Positions 6,154-6,221 of a stretch of 6,221 nt of DNA are shown here, one piece after another; the stretch's first letter is position 1, and each line of letters begins with the position of its first letter. Under the pieces are notes generated by a model. The model did no database searches. It saw only the letters and a program-made list of their open reading frames with translations, and was not told where the DNA came from. The translations under genes were made by a program, and so were the position numbers. The stretch spans positions 1 through 6,221 of the forward strand of contig JACZVN010000028.1 in assembly GCA_022572625.1 (NCBI GenBank), written 5' to 3'. Source of the DNA: Patescibacteria group bacterium (lineage in GTDB: Bacteria > Patescibacteriota > Patescibacteriia > UBA2591 > UBA6264).

Positions 6154-6221
6154 ATGAGTAAAAATGGTAAAAGAATTCTAGCTATTATTATTATTTTGTT
6201 ACTTGGCAGCCAGTTTAGTTA
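6154..6221 (+). CDS. start of a membrane-anchored or exported protein, cut by the window end
   Basis: ATG 6154 opens a frame that stays open to the window end (22 codons visible). The peptide begins with a basic stretch, MSKNGKR, followed by a hydrophobic run ILAIIIILLLG, as in a signal peptide or N-terminal anchor. The four consecutive Ile come from a tandem ATT run at 6181-6192. The start lies 42 bp after ccdA in the same direction, so it is likely in the same operon. A thioredoxin-like partner of CcdA would be a natural candidate, but no diagnostic residues are in view, so the product is not assigned. Confidence 0.6.
   Translation, partial: MSKNGKRILAIIIILLLGSQFS

Noticed and set aside
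1..6221. CRISPR array, tRNA, rRNA, insertion sequence or long direct repeats
   Set aside because: No repeated spacer pattern, cloverleaf, transposase-like frame or terminal inverted repeats were seen on either strand.

Overview
The window is AT-rich (roughly 35-40% GC by eye) with every gene on the + strand. It looks like a fragment of an uncultivated bacterial genome. AT-rich gaps, start codons with no clear Shine-Dalgarno sequence, small single-copy proteins and a DUF3179 protein next to CcdA fit a Patescibacteria (CPR)-type genome best. That placement is inference; no ribosomal or other marker gene is present. All genes read at full family length with UGA as stop, so there is no sign of the UGA=Gly code of Gracilibacteria/SR1.

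Left part (1-1084) is a mosaic. A LuxR/NarL-type response regulator starts at 28 and breaks off after 29 codons. It runs straight into the C-terminal part of a Dam-type (D12 class) adenine methylase, which in turn runs in frame into an almost complete SfsA protein. Both joints fall in short AT-rich stretches that could belong to either partner, as expected from microhomology deletion or from a chimeric assembly.

Middle part (1198-3688) holds a small RBBP9/YdeN-like serine hydrolase with an intact Ser-Asp-His triad. Next comes a large membrane protein joining a DCC/DUF393 thiol-disulfide domain (CxxC) to a lipase maturation factor (LMF) domain. Its frame has no ATG/GTG/TTG before the CxxC motif. 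Removing one A from the A5 run at 1840-1844 would connect it to the ATG at 1828, so a start-proximal frameshift or a sequencing error is likely. Taking the first in-frame start (GTG 1958) would wrongly delete the redox motif.

Right part (3777-6221) looks like one operon. A consensus promoter (TTGACA, 17-nt spacer, TATATT) is overlapped by a 12-2-12 inverted repeat typical of ArsR/SmtB operators. Then follow an ArsR-family regulator, a membrane-anchored DUF3179 protein carrying a YCPLC motif, a CcdA-type transmembrane electron carrier with both conserved cysteines, and the first 22 codons of another membrane-anchored or exported protein cut by the window end. The simplest reading is an ArsR-controlled envelope thiol-redox or metal-related unit, in which CcdA passes electrons outward to an extracytoplasmic thiol protein. 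DUF3179 or the truncated downstream product may be the client. That functional link is inference.
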